Assembly: GCA_027919835.1 (NCBI GenBank)
Contig: JANVFP010000001.1
Location: 1,984,001-2,048,000 of the forward strand
Source of the DNA: Lentinula raphanica
Taxonomy: Eukaryota > Basidiomycota > Agaricomycetes > Agaricales > Omphalotaceae
Length of the DNA stretch: 64,000 nt
Direction of reading: 5' to 3'
Shown here: piece by piece, positions 35,301-45,759 of the stretch
Layout of the letters: each line of letters begins with the position of its first letter
How positions within the stretch are numbered: the stretch's first letter is position 1
The notes under the pieces: generated by a model
Database searches by the model: none
What the model was told of the DNA's origin: nothing
Seen by the model: the letters and a program-made list of their open reading frames with translations, nothing else
Program-made: the position numbers and the translations under genes

Positions 35301-37030
35301 CCTCACTGCGCGCGATGAGAGCTGCAAGGTTTGAGAACGCACTCGAAGCCGATAGGATATCGATTATCTTGACCGACAATAAAACCACCTCAAAATGAGT
35401 GGGATATGCCACATATGCAGCGACAGCTGGGACATATTGTGTGCCAAATGAGAGGGCTTGATCGAGCTTGATGAAGTGTGAACGAGGATGAATGGTGCCG
35501 ATGAGGGGAGCACTATCAAACTCGGAAGTGAGGGGTACCAGAACATCCAGGAAAATATCTTGAATTTCGAGAACTCGATGAACGATTCTCAAAACACGAA
35601 TGATAGTGCTCTTAAAGAACGGCTCCTCCTCAGCAAAGCCTTTTTCAAAACCGAGCAAGCCTTCAACAACGTACGAAAGCACCACTCCCTGCAGGTTCAA
35701 GCTAGTCAACATGCGCTTCATGACTTCATATCCTGGATGGACAAGGTACTGCACAACGGAGCTCTCTTTCAACGATCCTTCCTCGGCGGATGCAAGCAAA
35801 GACTCCATATCGTAGCTGGCCAGGATCCTTTTGATGAACGCCAGACACAGGTCGTTCATTTGCCGTCTTTCTGAGGGACGTCGATATTCTCTCAAGGAAA
35901 TTTTGGAGAATACGTTATCAATGACAAAGTTAACGAACGGTCCGATACCAGGGAGACGATATGGCTGGCCAAGTGACTCTGGGATAGTGTTGGTGGAAGC
36001 CTGATCTGAGACGCGGTCCTTGAGGGGTATTCGCTTCGGGGTATGTATCAGAGTGCTCAAGAGCTTGAGAAAAGGGATTGTGGCGGGATATAAACCATGG
36101 ACGGCCTCGATTTCTTCCAGCTCGGAAGGAACTTCCAAAACTGACCGTCGCGCCGGCTCGGACATTGATCACTTCCAGCCTCTCCATTAAGGTCCAAACA
36201 GCACGACAGATTTCAATTCCCGGTATACCCGCTCCAGGTTGGCAAAAGGCAGCCAATGTCTCGAATATCATTCCCTTCAGCTCTAGAGGTACTCTCAGAG
36301 GTATGAGAGAAATCAGAGTGGGAATAGCGCGGAAATGAGCGTGTCCCGAGATCGTTACACGCACTGCGACAGAATGGGTTACGACTGTTGAGAGTAACCG
36401 AAGGAATAATTGTGCCAGGAGAATATCCTGCAGCCCTATCTTATTCTCTTGTCCACGAGTTAACTGCGAAATCAAGGTAGACGAGCCTCCAAGTATATTA
36501 TGCCTGTGCCCTTGGGGTTCAACCTGAGTGTGAGCACTGGACCCTGTAGCCCAAGACTCCAACAGTCCAAAAACCACGTCCCAAGAAACCAAAGAACCTC
36601 TCGACACTGCCAGCATGTTGTACAAATCCATAGTCATGTTGGCGTCCTGAGTGTGCGTTGACCAGACAGCCCATTGTAGGAAAGTGGGTAGAAGACTCAC
36701 CTGCAGTTGTCTCTAAGTACTCGAGATAGTTGGTACGAGTACGTTCTACCTGGCACTGGCACCCCAGAATTGGTGCAGATTCTGCTGGTAGGTTGGAGTA
36801 CAGCAGCCCGATGAATGAATACAGCATAGCGATGTCGTTTCTTGGAAAGGTTTACTTTTCCGATCCCATAGTCAAAGTCCTCTTGACGCTGCTTGATCTT
36901 GGGAAGCTCCGATGACGCATGAGTTATCAAGGAACGGACTATGGCCTCGAACGATTGCAGGATCGATACATCCTAACAGCTCATTATCGAATAAGACAGC
37001 TTTGTCCCAGGCCAGTAGCCATCCTGTTGC
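32351..37030 (-). pseudogene. NUP192: NUP192 (Nup186/192/205 inner-ring nucleoporin) pseudogene
   Basis: Homology to the large inner-ring nucleoporin runs almost without break from about 37000 to 32351. Blocks: SSELPKIKQRQEDFDYG, LLPTFLQWAVWSTHTQDANM, RVPLELKGMIFETLAAFCQP, LEEIEAVHGLYPATIPFLKL, PRTSSSMMRYLRTREDFF, LRLRSWIFDLVALDLHVL, ENMLFDILHVLPTIIKSEDI, FMLLDSLVQLSPLEKQHPVL, LDFISRHSATIVILLKNETG, and EIGQKRNLICRQLE at the end. Disabling changes: in-frame TGA at 34798-34800 (after EDFF), TAA at 34468-34470 (after EFVQS), TGA at 33660-33662 (after ERLLEE); frame changes near 36850, 36770, 36700 and 36140; and an apparent internal deletion near 33985, where MTKLQ abuts EVWKTV out of frame. The N-terminal part is missing. 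Introns are retained (for example near 33175 and 32985), so it is not a retrocopy. An intact NUP192 should exist elsewhere. Confidence 0.88.
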
Positions 37031-37824
37031 TATAGAGAATGCTCAGCGAGAGAAACGCAAGACAGAAAGGACCATAGATACATCAAAACGCTCTCAAGAA
37101 CCTGTGGAATCGCCCACACTCTTATCTTCGTCGCCTAGTGTCAAAATGTCTAGTTCGCCGCGTCCACCTACTTCCTTTGCTGATTCCGAATGATCCTGAC
37201 AACATCAACCAGGTCGACGTTCACCCAATAGCGATAACAATGGACATGTCCCATCGAGTCCTGTGAATCGTCATAGACCGTCTGAGCCAGAACGATCATC
37301 TAACGTTTCACGCCCGATTGGCATATCTCGTTCTAGGTTTATGCGCTCGAAGGGCTCATTCGAAAAGGACGTTAGAAAGCACAAGACGAAAAAAAGAGAC
37401 ACTTACCCGGCGAGGCTGATACGATATGGATTCAAACAACTATTTATGGAGGTGAGTCTATGTGAAACACAAAGAGACAATCAACCAACGTACCCTGAAT
37501 CACAAAAGCGAAACCATTATCTTGAGGTCCTGGGTGATGGTGTTGCGGACATGAAGAGGTGTTGATTTCTTCACTATATCCGTTCAATCAGATTACTTGC
37601 GTCGACTCCTTTATCGTAACATCAGTCGAAGACAACATAGTCTAGATCGCACACGTACGGAGACGGTCTCTGTTGGACTGAACAGACCCGAGGAGGAGTC
37701 TATCGATGAAGCCAGTCTTGCCTGTGATAAATATACCTCAATTACGAATCATCTCACTGGCGTTCTTGAGAAGATGTATCAGAGCATTTTGAAAGAAGAT
37801 GCTCGTTCTGCTCCTGAGGCCTGA
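37012..37824 (+). CDS. Hypothetical protein, uncertain model
   Basis: A basic, Ser/Pro-rich protein can be spliced: ENAQREKRKTERTIDTSKRS, then LLSSSPS joined across an intron to RRSPNSDNNGHVPSSP, then KDVRKHKTKKRDTYPARLIR and YGFKQLFMERNHYLEVLGDD, ending in LTGVLEKMYQSILKED..SAPEA (stop 37822-37824). Intron ends GT..CAG or AAG are all present. The start is unclear, since the only upstream in-frame ATG lies inside the opposite-strand NUP192 pseudogene. I recognise no family. The C-terminal half has helix-like, coding-like composition. Could be a gene fragment. Confidence 0.35.
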
Positions 37825-37900
37825 GTGGCTATATTAATTGATAAACAGATATGTCATTGATTCGATGTATATTTAGAAGCCGGACTGGATAGAAGTAGAC

Positions 37901-39164
37901 CTAAAAGTTATTGGGACACTGAGCTCGAGCGTGCGCAAGGGCCGTGCACCACAAATTCACGACGGCATCTGTACCTGGATCGCGAGAAATTGGTTGGAGT
38001 AGACTGTCTAGAATTTGGATTTCCTCGGTGGTCATTGAGCCCACAGGAGGGTCAACCTGCACTTCATTGAGGTTCGGAGGGGGACCTTGTCGTCCAAGCC
38101 AAGTGCTCGCAGTATCTTCGTGAGGATAGTTGTTCCGTAGTGATTCTAACAAGTCCTCATCTTCTAGGGCTTCCCAGTCGATTCCAAAATCCTCCAACTC
38201 TTGATCCGACATGGAGAATTCGTTCAAACTATTGCCTCGTAAGCCATGAACAAGCATGTCGAAACCCCACATATCTTCGGGACTACGACTTGGCTCATCC
38301 CGCTGGGTGATTCGGTGATTGTTCCAGCCTTCGGCCCAGAACATGAGGTCACTGTTGATGGTATTGAGGAATAGATGTTGTAAAAGCCAAATGTGATTCG
38401 GATTTTCGACGTCAAGATTATGATATAACTCCAGGACTTGGAAGTGATTGTTCCAGGGCTGAGAGATGGAGTTCGAGACGTCGACCCAAAGCCTCTCGAT
38501 GCGAACATTGTGAACGGATCTGGAAAGGGATTCTAAGGGAAGTACTCAATGAAAAGATAATCACATACCTTCCCCAGATATATGATCCTCGTCCTGGACC
38601 TCGGGCATGTTCCATGAAAGCAGCTACCCATATATTCTCTACGCCATGATCCCCTCGCATCCGTGAGGGTACTCCATATCGTGCAGCAGCGGACATGAAA
38701 AGAGAAAGAACAGTTGAGGAGCGATTATTATTGTGAGCGCGGAGGGCTGTGATCAAGCGAGAATAACCATCAATAAACCCATGAATTACGATTCCCCATC
38801 GTATAAGCCCTGGACAAAAACATTAGGGCCACACTATAAGATATACACTGTTTCTTACGATGATGACCATCGTGGTGCCAGAGCGAATTTGGACCAGGGA
38901 CGCTGTAGCGACGACGACGAATTTGTATGCGATTGAAGGTGCGATGAAGGGGGTCTATCCTCAGCAACGATTGTCGAATCCGTTCGTACGGCAAGACGTG
39001 ACCAAGTCGTCGCAGCATTCCGTCTATCATTCGTATACCAGCCCTGGGATAATGCGAACGAAGTTGTCCTACCATTGTATCGAGATCATTATTGGACATA
39101 TTCGAAAGGTAACTCGATGACGACGAAGACTGAATCGAACGTGCTGCATCTTGAACTGCTGGGG
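37901..39164 (-). pseudogene. Integrase-core protein, C-terminal part (gene split by insertion)
   Basis: Catalytic half of an rve-like integrase-core protein of the type widespread as single genes in Agaricomycetes. After VQDAARSIQSSSSSS come LRSHYPRAGIRMIDGMLRRL, GHVLPYERIRQSLLRIDP, WHHDGHHR (first Asp region), LIRWGIVIHGFIDGYSRLIT, RMRGDHGVENIWVAAFMEH (second Asp) and VHNVRIERLWVDVSNS (Glu of the DDE triad), then WLLQHLFLNTINSDLMFWAE, and an acidic tail ending ARAQCPNNF. Two introns (near 38822-38869 and 38530-38570) are needed. The N-terminal half lies at 42734-43475, on the far side of the element 39165-42733. Confidence 0.85.
39158..39164. repeat. Target-site duplication (left), GCTGGGG
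   Basis: Seven bases repeated at 42734-42740, directly outside the two ends of the palindromic element. Confidence 0.75.
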
Positions 39165-39799
39165 CAGCTGAAGCTGTAAAAACTCCGCGAAGTAGTCCGA
39201 TAAGTCTCCACCACAGCTTCGCGAAGTAACAGGACTCGCTCTCGAAGCTCAACAAACCCTTCCGGGTAGGCCAGTAGGGCTCCGGGGGGTGCTCGGCTAT
39301 TTAGTATATTTAATAATATTTAATAATTCTTTTATTATTTAATAGGTATATTATAATAAATCTACTTTGCGAAGCTGTACTGCACTTCGCGAAGTGACTA
39401 CATTTACGGCAATCATAAAATCAGGTAAATTAGGGTTAGATCATTACGTCATTGATTTCCTTTTTGGGTTATGATATTTTTGAATAGAAAAAAAGCATAG
39501 AATGATATTATTGATCTTGAGGTGCTAAAACATGACAGAGGAAACTAAAAATAGCTACAATGAGGTATTGGCTACCTCAGGCACATCAAAATTGCCTAAA
39601 AAGGAAATTGGTCCAAAAATAGAACTTGATCTCATCAGATAGCAAAAAATCTGAAAAAATCATAAAAAATACTCAAAAAATTCAGGGTTGCCTCATTGGC
39701 CCTGAAAACGCAAAATTAAAAAAAATACGCGACAAGTGTCAAAAATGTTATCACTCCAAATCATACTAAATCTAGGTATATATGATGTACATGCTATTT

Positions 39800-40250
39800 T
39801 TAGCACACCCAGTACCCTCAGACACTTAGAATGGCTTATATCATTCAATTTATTAAACTTAACACACTTGACAATGAAAAAATTCAGAACAGTAGTAATG
39901 TATATTATACTCAATACACTTAACACACTCAACAATGAAAAACCTCAAAACAGTGTTCATGTGAGTTATGCTTAAAACTCATAATACACTTAACAATGAA
40001 AAGTCTCGGAACAATACTAATGTATATTATACTCAACACACTTCACAATGAAAAAACTTGGAACAGTGCTCATGTGTGCACTGTGTTATACTTAATACAC
40101 TTCATCAATCAATATAACACACTTCACAATCAAAAACTTGGAGTAATGTAATCACTCATCATGCTTATCACACTGAACACACTTCATCAGTAAGTATAAC
40201 ACACCTATAATGGGACATTGTTATACTATAACACACATATAACAACGAGT
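39800..40250. repeat. Imperfect tandem repeats in the left arm
   Basis: Repeats of roughly 60-70 bp built from CACACTTCACAATGAAAAA, TGGAACAGTGCTCATG and TATATTATACTCAACAC, each varying slightly. Mirrored in the right arm. Confidence 0.65.
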
Positions 40251-40999
40251 TTTGGGCGCTTATGGGCGCTTATTTGGTGTTTTTGAGTCGAAAATCATTG
40301 ATAACACACTCAATAATTTTTATGTGGGCTTTATATTGTGTCAGGATGTTGTTTATGTCATACCTTCCTAGATACAATTTGGAGAACCAAAAAATACAGC
40401 CTATAGAGCTGGATATATGATGATCTTTTATGATTTTACACTGTTTTGTGTAAATCACAGTGCATACATCCATGTTCTGAAGTCAAACTCCTTCTGGGCA
40501 ATGAAAGGAGACATTCTACAACCTATTCTATGCTTACTCTGTGTCATAAAGCCAAGAGACTTACAATGGGAGTCATTGAGTATGACATCTGTAGTTACAT
40601 GCAAGTATACATATCACCAATATACATGAAATATGTAGATGTATATTACAGAGTCCAATGGTCATGGTGAGTATCTGAATCATGTTCATACACTGTTAGT
40701 AGACTGTAGGAGTGCTCTCCCCATGAGACAGCTTTGGTATCTATGCAATACATGGACATATGTATTGTCATTTACCTAATTGAACACTGTTAAATCATAA
40801 AAGATCATGATATAGTCATCCCTACAGGCTGTAATTTTGAGTTCTCCGAATTGTATCTAGGGGAGTATGACGTATACAACATCCTGACACAACAGAAAGT
40901 CCTCACAAAAATAATTGAGTTAGGTATTAATGAATCTCGACTCAAAAACATCAAATAAGCGCCCATAAGCGCCCAAAACTTGTTGTTATATGTGTGTTA

Positions 41000-42060
41000 T
41001 AGTATAACAATGTCCTATTAAAGGTATGTTATTCTTACTGATGAAGTGTGTTCAGTGTGATATGTGTTATGAGTGATTACACTACTCTGATTTTTTATTG
41101 TTAAGTGTGTTATATTGATTGATGAAGTGTATCAAGTATAATACACATGAGCACTGTTCCGACTTTTTTCATTGTAAAGTGTGTTGAGCATGATATACAT
41201 TAGTATTGCTCTGAGACTTTTCATTGTTAAGTGTATTATGTGTTTCAAATATAACACACATGAACACTTTTTTGAGGGTTTTCATTCTTGAGTGTGTTAA
41301 GTGTGTTGAGCATGATATACATTAGTATTGTTCCGAGACTTTTCATTGTTAAGTGTATGATGAGTTTTAAGTATAACACACATGAACACTGTTTCGAGGG
41401 TTTTCATTGTTGAGTGTGTTAAGTGTATTGAGTATAATATACATTACTACTGTTCTGAATTTTTTCATTGTCAAGTGTATTATGTGTTTTAAGTATAACA
41501 CATATGAACACTGTTTTAAATTGTATCTAGGAAGGTATGACATAAACAACATCCTGACACAATATAAAGCCCACATAAAAATTATTGAGTGTGTTATCAA
41601 TGATTTTCGACTCAAAAACACCAAATAAGCGCCCATAAGCGCCCAAAACTCGTTGTTATATGTGTGTTATAGTATAACAATGTCCCATTATAGGTGTGTT
41701 ATACTTACTGATGAAGTGTGTTCAGTGTGATAAGCATGATGAGTGATTACATTACTCCAAGTTTTTGATTGTGAAGTGTGTTATATTGATTGATGAAGTG
41801 TATTAAGTATAACACAGTGCACACATGAGCACTGTTCCAAGTTTTTTCATTGTGAAGTGTGTTGAGTATAATATACATTAGTATTGTTCCGAGACTTTTC
41901 ATTGTTAAGTGTATTATGAGTTTTAAGCATAACTCACATGAACACTGTTTTGAGGTTTTTCATTGTTGAGTGTGTTAAGTGTATTGAGTATAATATACAT
42001 TACTACTGTTCTGAATTTTTTCATTGTCAAGTGTGTTAAGTTTAATAAATTGAATGATAT
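41000..42060. repeat. Imperfect tandem repeats in the right arms
   Basis: Complementary counterpart of the left-arm array, with units such as TTTTCATTGTTAAGTGTATT. It spans both the older arm copy and the near-identical arm. Confidence 0.65.
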
Positions 42061-42733
42061 AAGCCATTCTAAGTGTCTGAGGGTACTGGGTGTGCTAAAA
42101 ATAGCATGTACATCATATATACCTAGATTTAGTATGATTTGGAGTGATAACATTTTTGACACTTGTCGCGTATTTTTTTTAATTTTGCGTTTTCAGGGCC
42201 AATGAGGCAACCCTGAATTTTTTGAGTATTTTTTATGATTTTTTCAGATTTTTTGCTATCTGATGAGATCAAGTTCTATTTTTGGACCAATTTCCTTTTT
42301 AGGCAATTTTGATGTGCCTTAGGTAGCCAATACCTCATTGTAGCTATTTTTAGTTTCCTCTGTCATGTTTTAGCACCTCAAGATCAATAATATCATTCTA
42401 TGCTTTTTTTCTATTCAAAAATATCATAACCCAAAAAGGAAATCAATGATGTAATGATCTAACCCTAATTTACCTGATTTTATGATTTCTGTAAACGTAG
42501 TCACTTCGCGAAGTGCAGTACAGCTTCGCAAAGTAGATTTATTATAATATACCTATTAAATAATAAAAGAATTATCAAATATTATCAAAGATACTAAATA
42601 GCCGAGCACCCCCCGGAGCCCTACTGGCCTACCCGGAAGGGTTTTTTAAGCTTCGAGAGCGAGTCCTGTTACTTCGCGAAGCTGTGGTGGGAATTTATCG
42701 GATTACTTCGCGAAGTTTCTACAGCTACGGGTG

Positions 42734-42740
42734 GCTGGGG
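42734..42740. repeat. Target-site duplication (right), GCTGGGG
   Basis: Partner of 39158-39164. Confidence 0.75.
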
Positions 42741-43475
42741 GAAGATTTTCTGGAACAAGTGGGTGTGTTTCAGGACCTTGTTGGTTGTCCTCAGAAGAAA
42801 CGTCGCTATCCACATCAAACGGTGCACTTCCTGGAGATGCTATGTCATAGTCAAGAAGCGCCCTCCTCACGGTTCGACGGCTCACGCCCAAAAAATCGGC
42901 AATACCGCTAGTTGTACGACGACCGTAGGCCCACTGGAGGAAGTTAGGATCGATGTTTGCCCGAGGCCGCCCTGCAGAACCAGTGTGCTCCCAAGATATG
43001 ACGTTGGGACGACCATGGTGACTCTGTTCCAGTCGCTGCTCGTATATTGTCCGAAGGTCCAATATCATGCTTTGGACATTTGTTCGAAGTGTTTCCCACT
43101 CTGATTGGTCAAGAAATATCGCCGAATTCTGTTGAGCTTTGGTTGAGAACATTGTTTGCCTAATTTTGTTGTACTTACCTGAGAAACTAGATTGGCGTAT
43201 TCTTCAAGGTCTTCACCTAGATTAACGAGATGAAAGACATCCGTCGTATCATCTTGAGATATCTGAGTCAAGACAGATGCGAAATGGTGGTAATGTCGTC
43301 GAAACTCGTCCTGGAGTAAGAATGCATTGGGTTCTGAGATATTCGCGTCTTGCAGCGAGCTAGGATTACTGGCCCAGCAGAAATTTGAACGGGAAAATGA
43401 AAACAGGTTTGTGAATACCAGAACTACATGAAATAGCGGAAACAGGAAGAATGGCTGGTGTCGGTGGAACCTCAT
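42734..43475 (-). pseudogene. Integrase-core protein, N-terminal part (gene split by insertion)
   Basis: Two exons joined across GTAAGT..CAACAG (43137-43183 region): LLQDEFRRHYHHFASVLTQI, GEDLEEYANLVSQ | NSAIFLDQSEWETLRTNVQS. Next comes a DNA-binding-like region RPRANIDPNFLQWAYGRRTT and the helix-turn-helix GIADFLGVSRRTVRRALLDY, then an acidic linker ending PENLPPA at the insertion point. Removing the element and one GCTGGGG copy joins PENLPPA to VQDAARS in the same frame. The start is uncertain: the ATG at 43475 gives an odd hydrophobic N-terminus, and a short upstream exon around 43480-43554 (TIRIDPDFVTNPSLKFNHDH) is possible. Confidence 0.75.
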
Positions 43476-43794
43476 GATCGTGGTTGAACTTCAAGCTTGG
43501 ATTTGTAACAAAATCAGGGTCGATTCGAATTGTTCGGCGGCTATACGTGGCCACCGGTAGCTATGCTATGCTGAAGGAGCGTTTGCAGTTGAACAATTTG
43601 CCATTTTCTCTAATAACTTTTCAGTATAGACCAATTTTCAACAGCAAATCCTTAGTATTACCTTTTGCAAGTTTCGAATGAGCGTCAATATCATACGATG
43701 TAATGAGGTAGGCGCTAGGGTGCCAAGCGTGAGAATAATATCTGTCCTTCGCTCGAAACAACTTGACCTCGCCGTTTCCTTCAACCTTTACAAC
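43476..43794. other. Divergent promoter region
   Basis: About 320 bp between the integrase gene (minus) and the 43795 gene (plus). May hold a first exon of the integrase gene. Nothing else seen. Confidence 0.4.
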
Positions 43795-45351
43795 ATGGAA
43801 GTGACCTGGCCCACTATTCAAGAATCTCTCGACGACATGAATGTCAACTTCGCCCAACCCAGTTCTACCACTTCATATCATGGAGACGCCGGTTATTCTA
43901 GCGAAACCACGTTGGCTGAACAGAACACATCCTCGCTGTCTACTGTGATGACGGTAGTTGATTCTACTCTTCCGGTCGAGGACTCCGGTGGTGCGTTTCA
44001 CTGTATGATTGCCTGAAGCTTGCTGTCGTTTGACTTATCGTTTGGCCCCGTTGTCGTGTAGACGAACTTGATGCGACAAACCTCCAGATGGTCAATGAAA
44101 TGCCTTTCAACCCAAATTGGAGTGCGTACCTACATGTATTGTCATTTCGTGGACTCTTGTAACCTCTTAGGTTTGCTTTCAGCCGTATCACTTCACTTAG
44201 CACTCTCGACGGATGCCCACCATATCCCTCGCGAGATTGTCGAATACGACATTCCCTTCGAAGCAACCCATTTGCTTGTACAGCGTAATGGAGTTTGGGC
44301 TTTAGATGCACAAATAGCCATTCACTTGCTGCAGATGGTATTCGCACCTATGTTGCAGCGGTCGTTGAATGCCGAAAATATATTGGCATCTACTATGGAA
44401 CCGCCATCGTTCGATTGCCCCTTGCATAGACTGGCGGGTTTTCATCAGATCGAAACGATAGGCCACCTCGGCCAATGGGACTACACAACCTATGACAGCA
44501 TCTATCGTGTGCCAGAACTGTATGCGCTGGATACAACTAACTCCACTATAAGAGCGCACCTTTCGTTGGATGAGAGACTTTCGTTCTACCCTTTGGATCC
44601 ATTCACCATCCATTTCGTCCTTATTCTACTTGATCCTGCTGTTCCTCAACCTATCGCTACTCCTTCCACACCCTTTAACCATGCTCATCAACCGTTGTTA
44701 CCGATGCCTTTGTTACAATATCCGGAGCCTGATGTACAGCAGACGCCGACCATAGTCGCGAGGAACGTTTACGATGCCTGCTTTCAGGTTCATCACTTCG
44801 TGCCTGACAATTTTAGACTGTGGATAGCTCCACCCTCAGGAACTCTCATCGATAACATCCGGGGCTGGCAAGCCACATACGATATGCTGGAATCCATGGG
44901 CTATAATCCAGCGAAGTCCCTCAGGAAACAATACTACTGGTGGCAAGATGGATCCCGAGACAGCTTTGAGCAGATTCTTATGGATATGGGCTGGCACCCT
45001 GGAAGTTTCACGCGTAAATCCCGAAGATTCCTTTGGGCGTCTCTGGCTGCAGCTGTCCAAATTTGGGATCCAGCGAGAATCCCTACGGAGGGTGAGTGAT
45101 CAATACGGTTAACTGCAGTTCGATGCTGATGCACGTACGTACGTATCCAAGATCGACCGAAGCTATTCGCGGCCTACACCACTTGGCGTCAGGTATTATA
45201 CCTCTGGAGATTTTCCACCTTCTTGACCCAAGGTGGTAAACCGAACCGCAGATCTGCCGACCAGAACGAGGCGAATATCCACAAATTACGCCAAGCTCAT
45301 ATTGGGAAGTACCGCAAGATAATTAATCGATATCTCATTACCCGGCCCTAG
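43795..45351 (+). CDS. Uncharacterised fungal protein
   Basis: Four exons, 43795-43990, 44062-44121, 44171-45091 and 45152-45351, with consistent phases, giving about 458 residues. N-terminal 80 residues are Ser/Thr-rich (MEVTWPTIQESLDDMNVNFA). The central part has FEATHLLVQRNGVWALDAQI and LGQWDYTTYDSIYRVPELYA. The C-terminal half, VHHFVPDNFRLWIAPPSGTL, DMLESMGYNPAKSLRKQYYW, FEQILMDMGWHPGSFTRKSR and TTWRQVLYLWRFSTFLTQGG, is aromatic-rich and ends KYRKIINRYLITRP. No signal peptide or membrane span. I do not recognise the family. Splicing is supported by four phase-consistent GT-AG introns. It stands head-to-head with the integrase gene. Confidence 0.65.
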
Positions 45352-45759
45352 ACTATAGACCTTCAGCTCTAATATCTATCGATGTTACCACAGCTCACCT
45401 GCTTTTGACTTACTCGCTTTTATCTGGTGTTGGCTATAACGAAATGTTCAATACAGTCCGTCATTGTATATACACATGAAATACTCACCTTTAGTATTCT
45501 TCGGTTTTTGGTATTCTTCGTTCTTCCTCAAACTCAAAGACCAACGATATCCATCCGGAACGTCTGGTGAATTCACTATGCTTCAATAAACCTATTCTAC
45601 ATATGAGTGTCATGCAGTAAGGCTGTTGTACATATTGTTGCATTGAAGAATTACTACTAGTACTACAAGATGATTAATACGAGGATACAGATTGCTTACA
45701 GTAGGAATAGGATATAGTATATGATTCATTAAGTTCGAATACGATTGCGGCCTTGGCTA
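45352..45759. other. Convergent intergenic region
   Basis: About 400 bp between the 3' ends of the 43795 gene and the Spt5-like gene; no feature seen. Confidence 0.45.

Larger units (their letters stand above)
39165..42733. mobile_element. Giant palindromic foldback element inserted in the integrase gene
   Basis: 3,569 bp. The left end CAGCTGAAGCTGTAAAAACT and right end (reverse complement CACCCGTAGCTGTAGAAACT) start inverted arms of about 1.2 kb (39165-40384 and 41516-42733) that are nearly identical. For example, both arms encode the same 79-residue chance frame beginning MSKMLSLQII (39736 plus, 42162 minus). The ends carry several copies of the palindrome ACTTCGCGAAGT or close variants (near 39190, 39217, 39384, 42505, 42671, 42704). 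Further in are imperfect tandem repeats. An older, diverged arm copy lies at about 40766-41515 and pairs with 40228-40450. No transposase frame. Flanked by GCTGGGG duplications. Confidence 0.9.

Noticed and set aside
36519..36827. Separate small protein gene MLYSFIGLLYSN
   Set aside because: It is a frame-shifted piece of the NUP192 pseudogene.
39736..39975. 79-codon open frame beginning MSKMLSLQII (identical at 41923-42162 minus)
   Set aside because: It appears twice only because the arms are inverted copies; AT-rich composition, no domain, overlaps tandem repeats.
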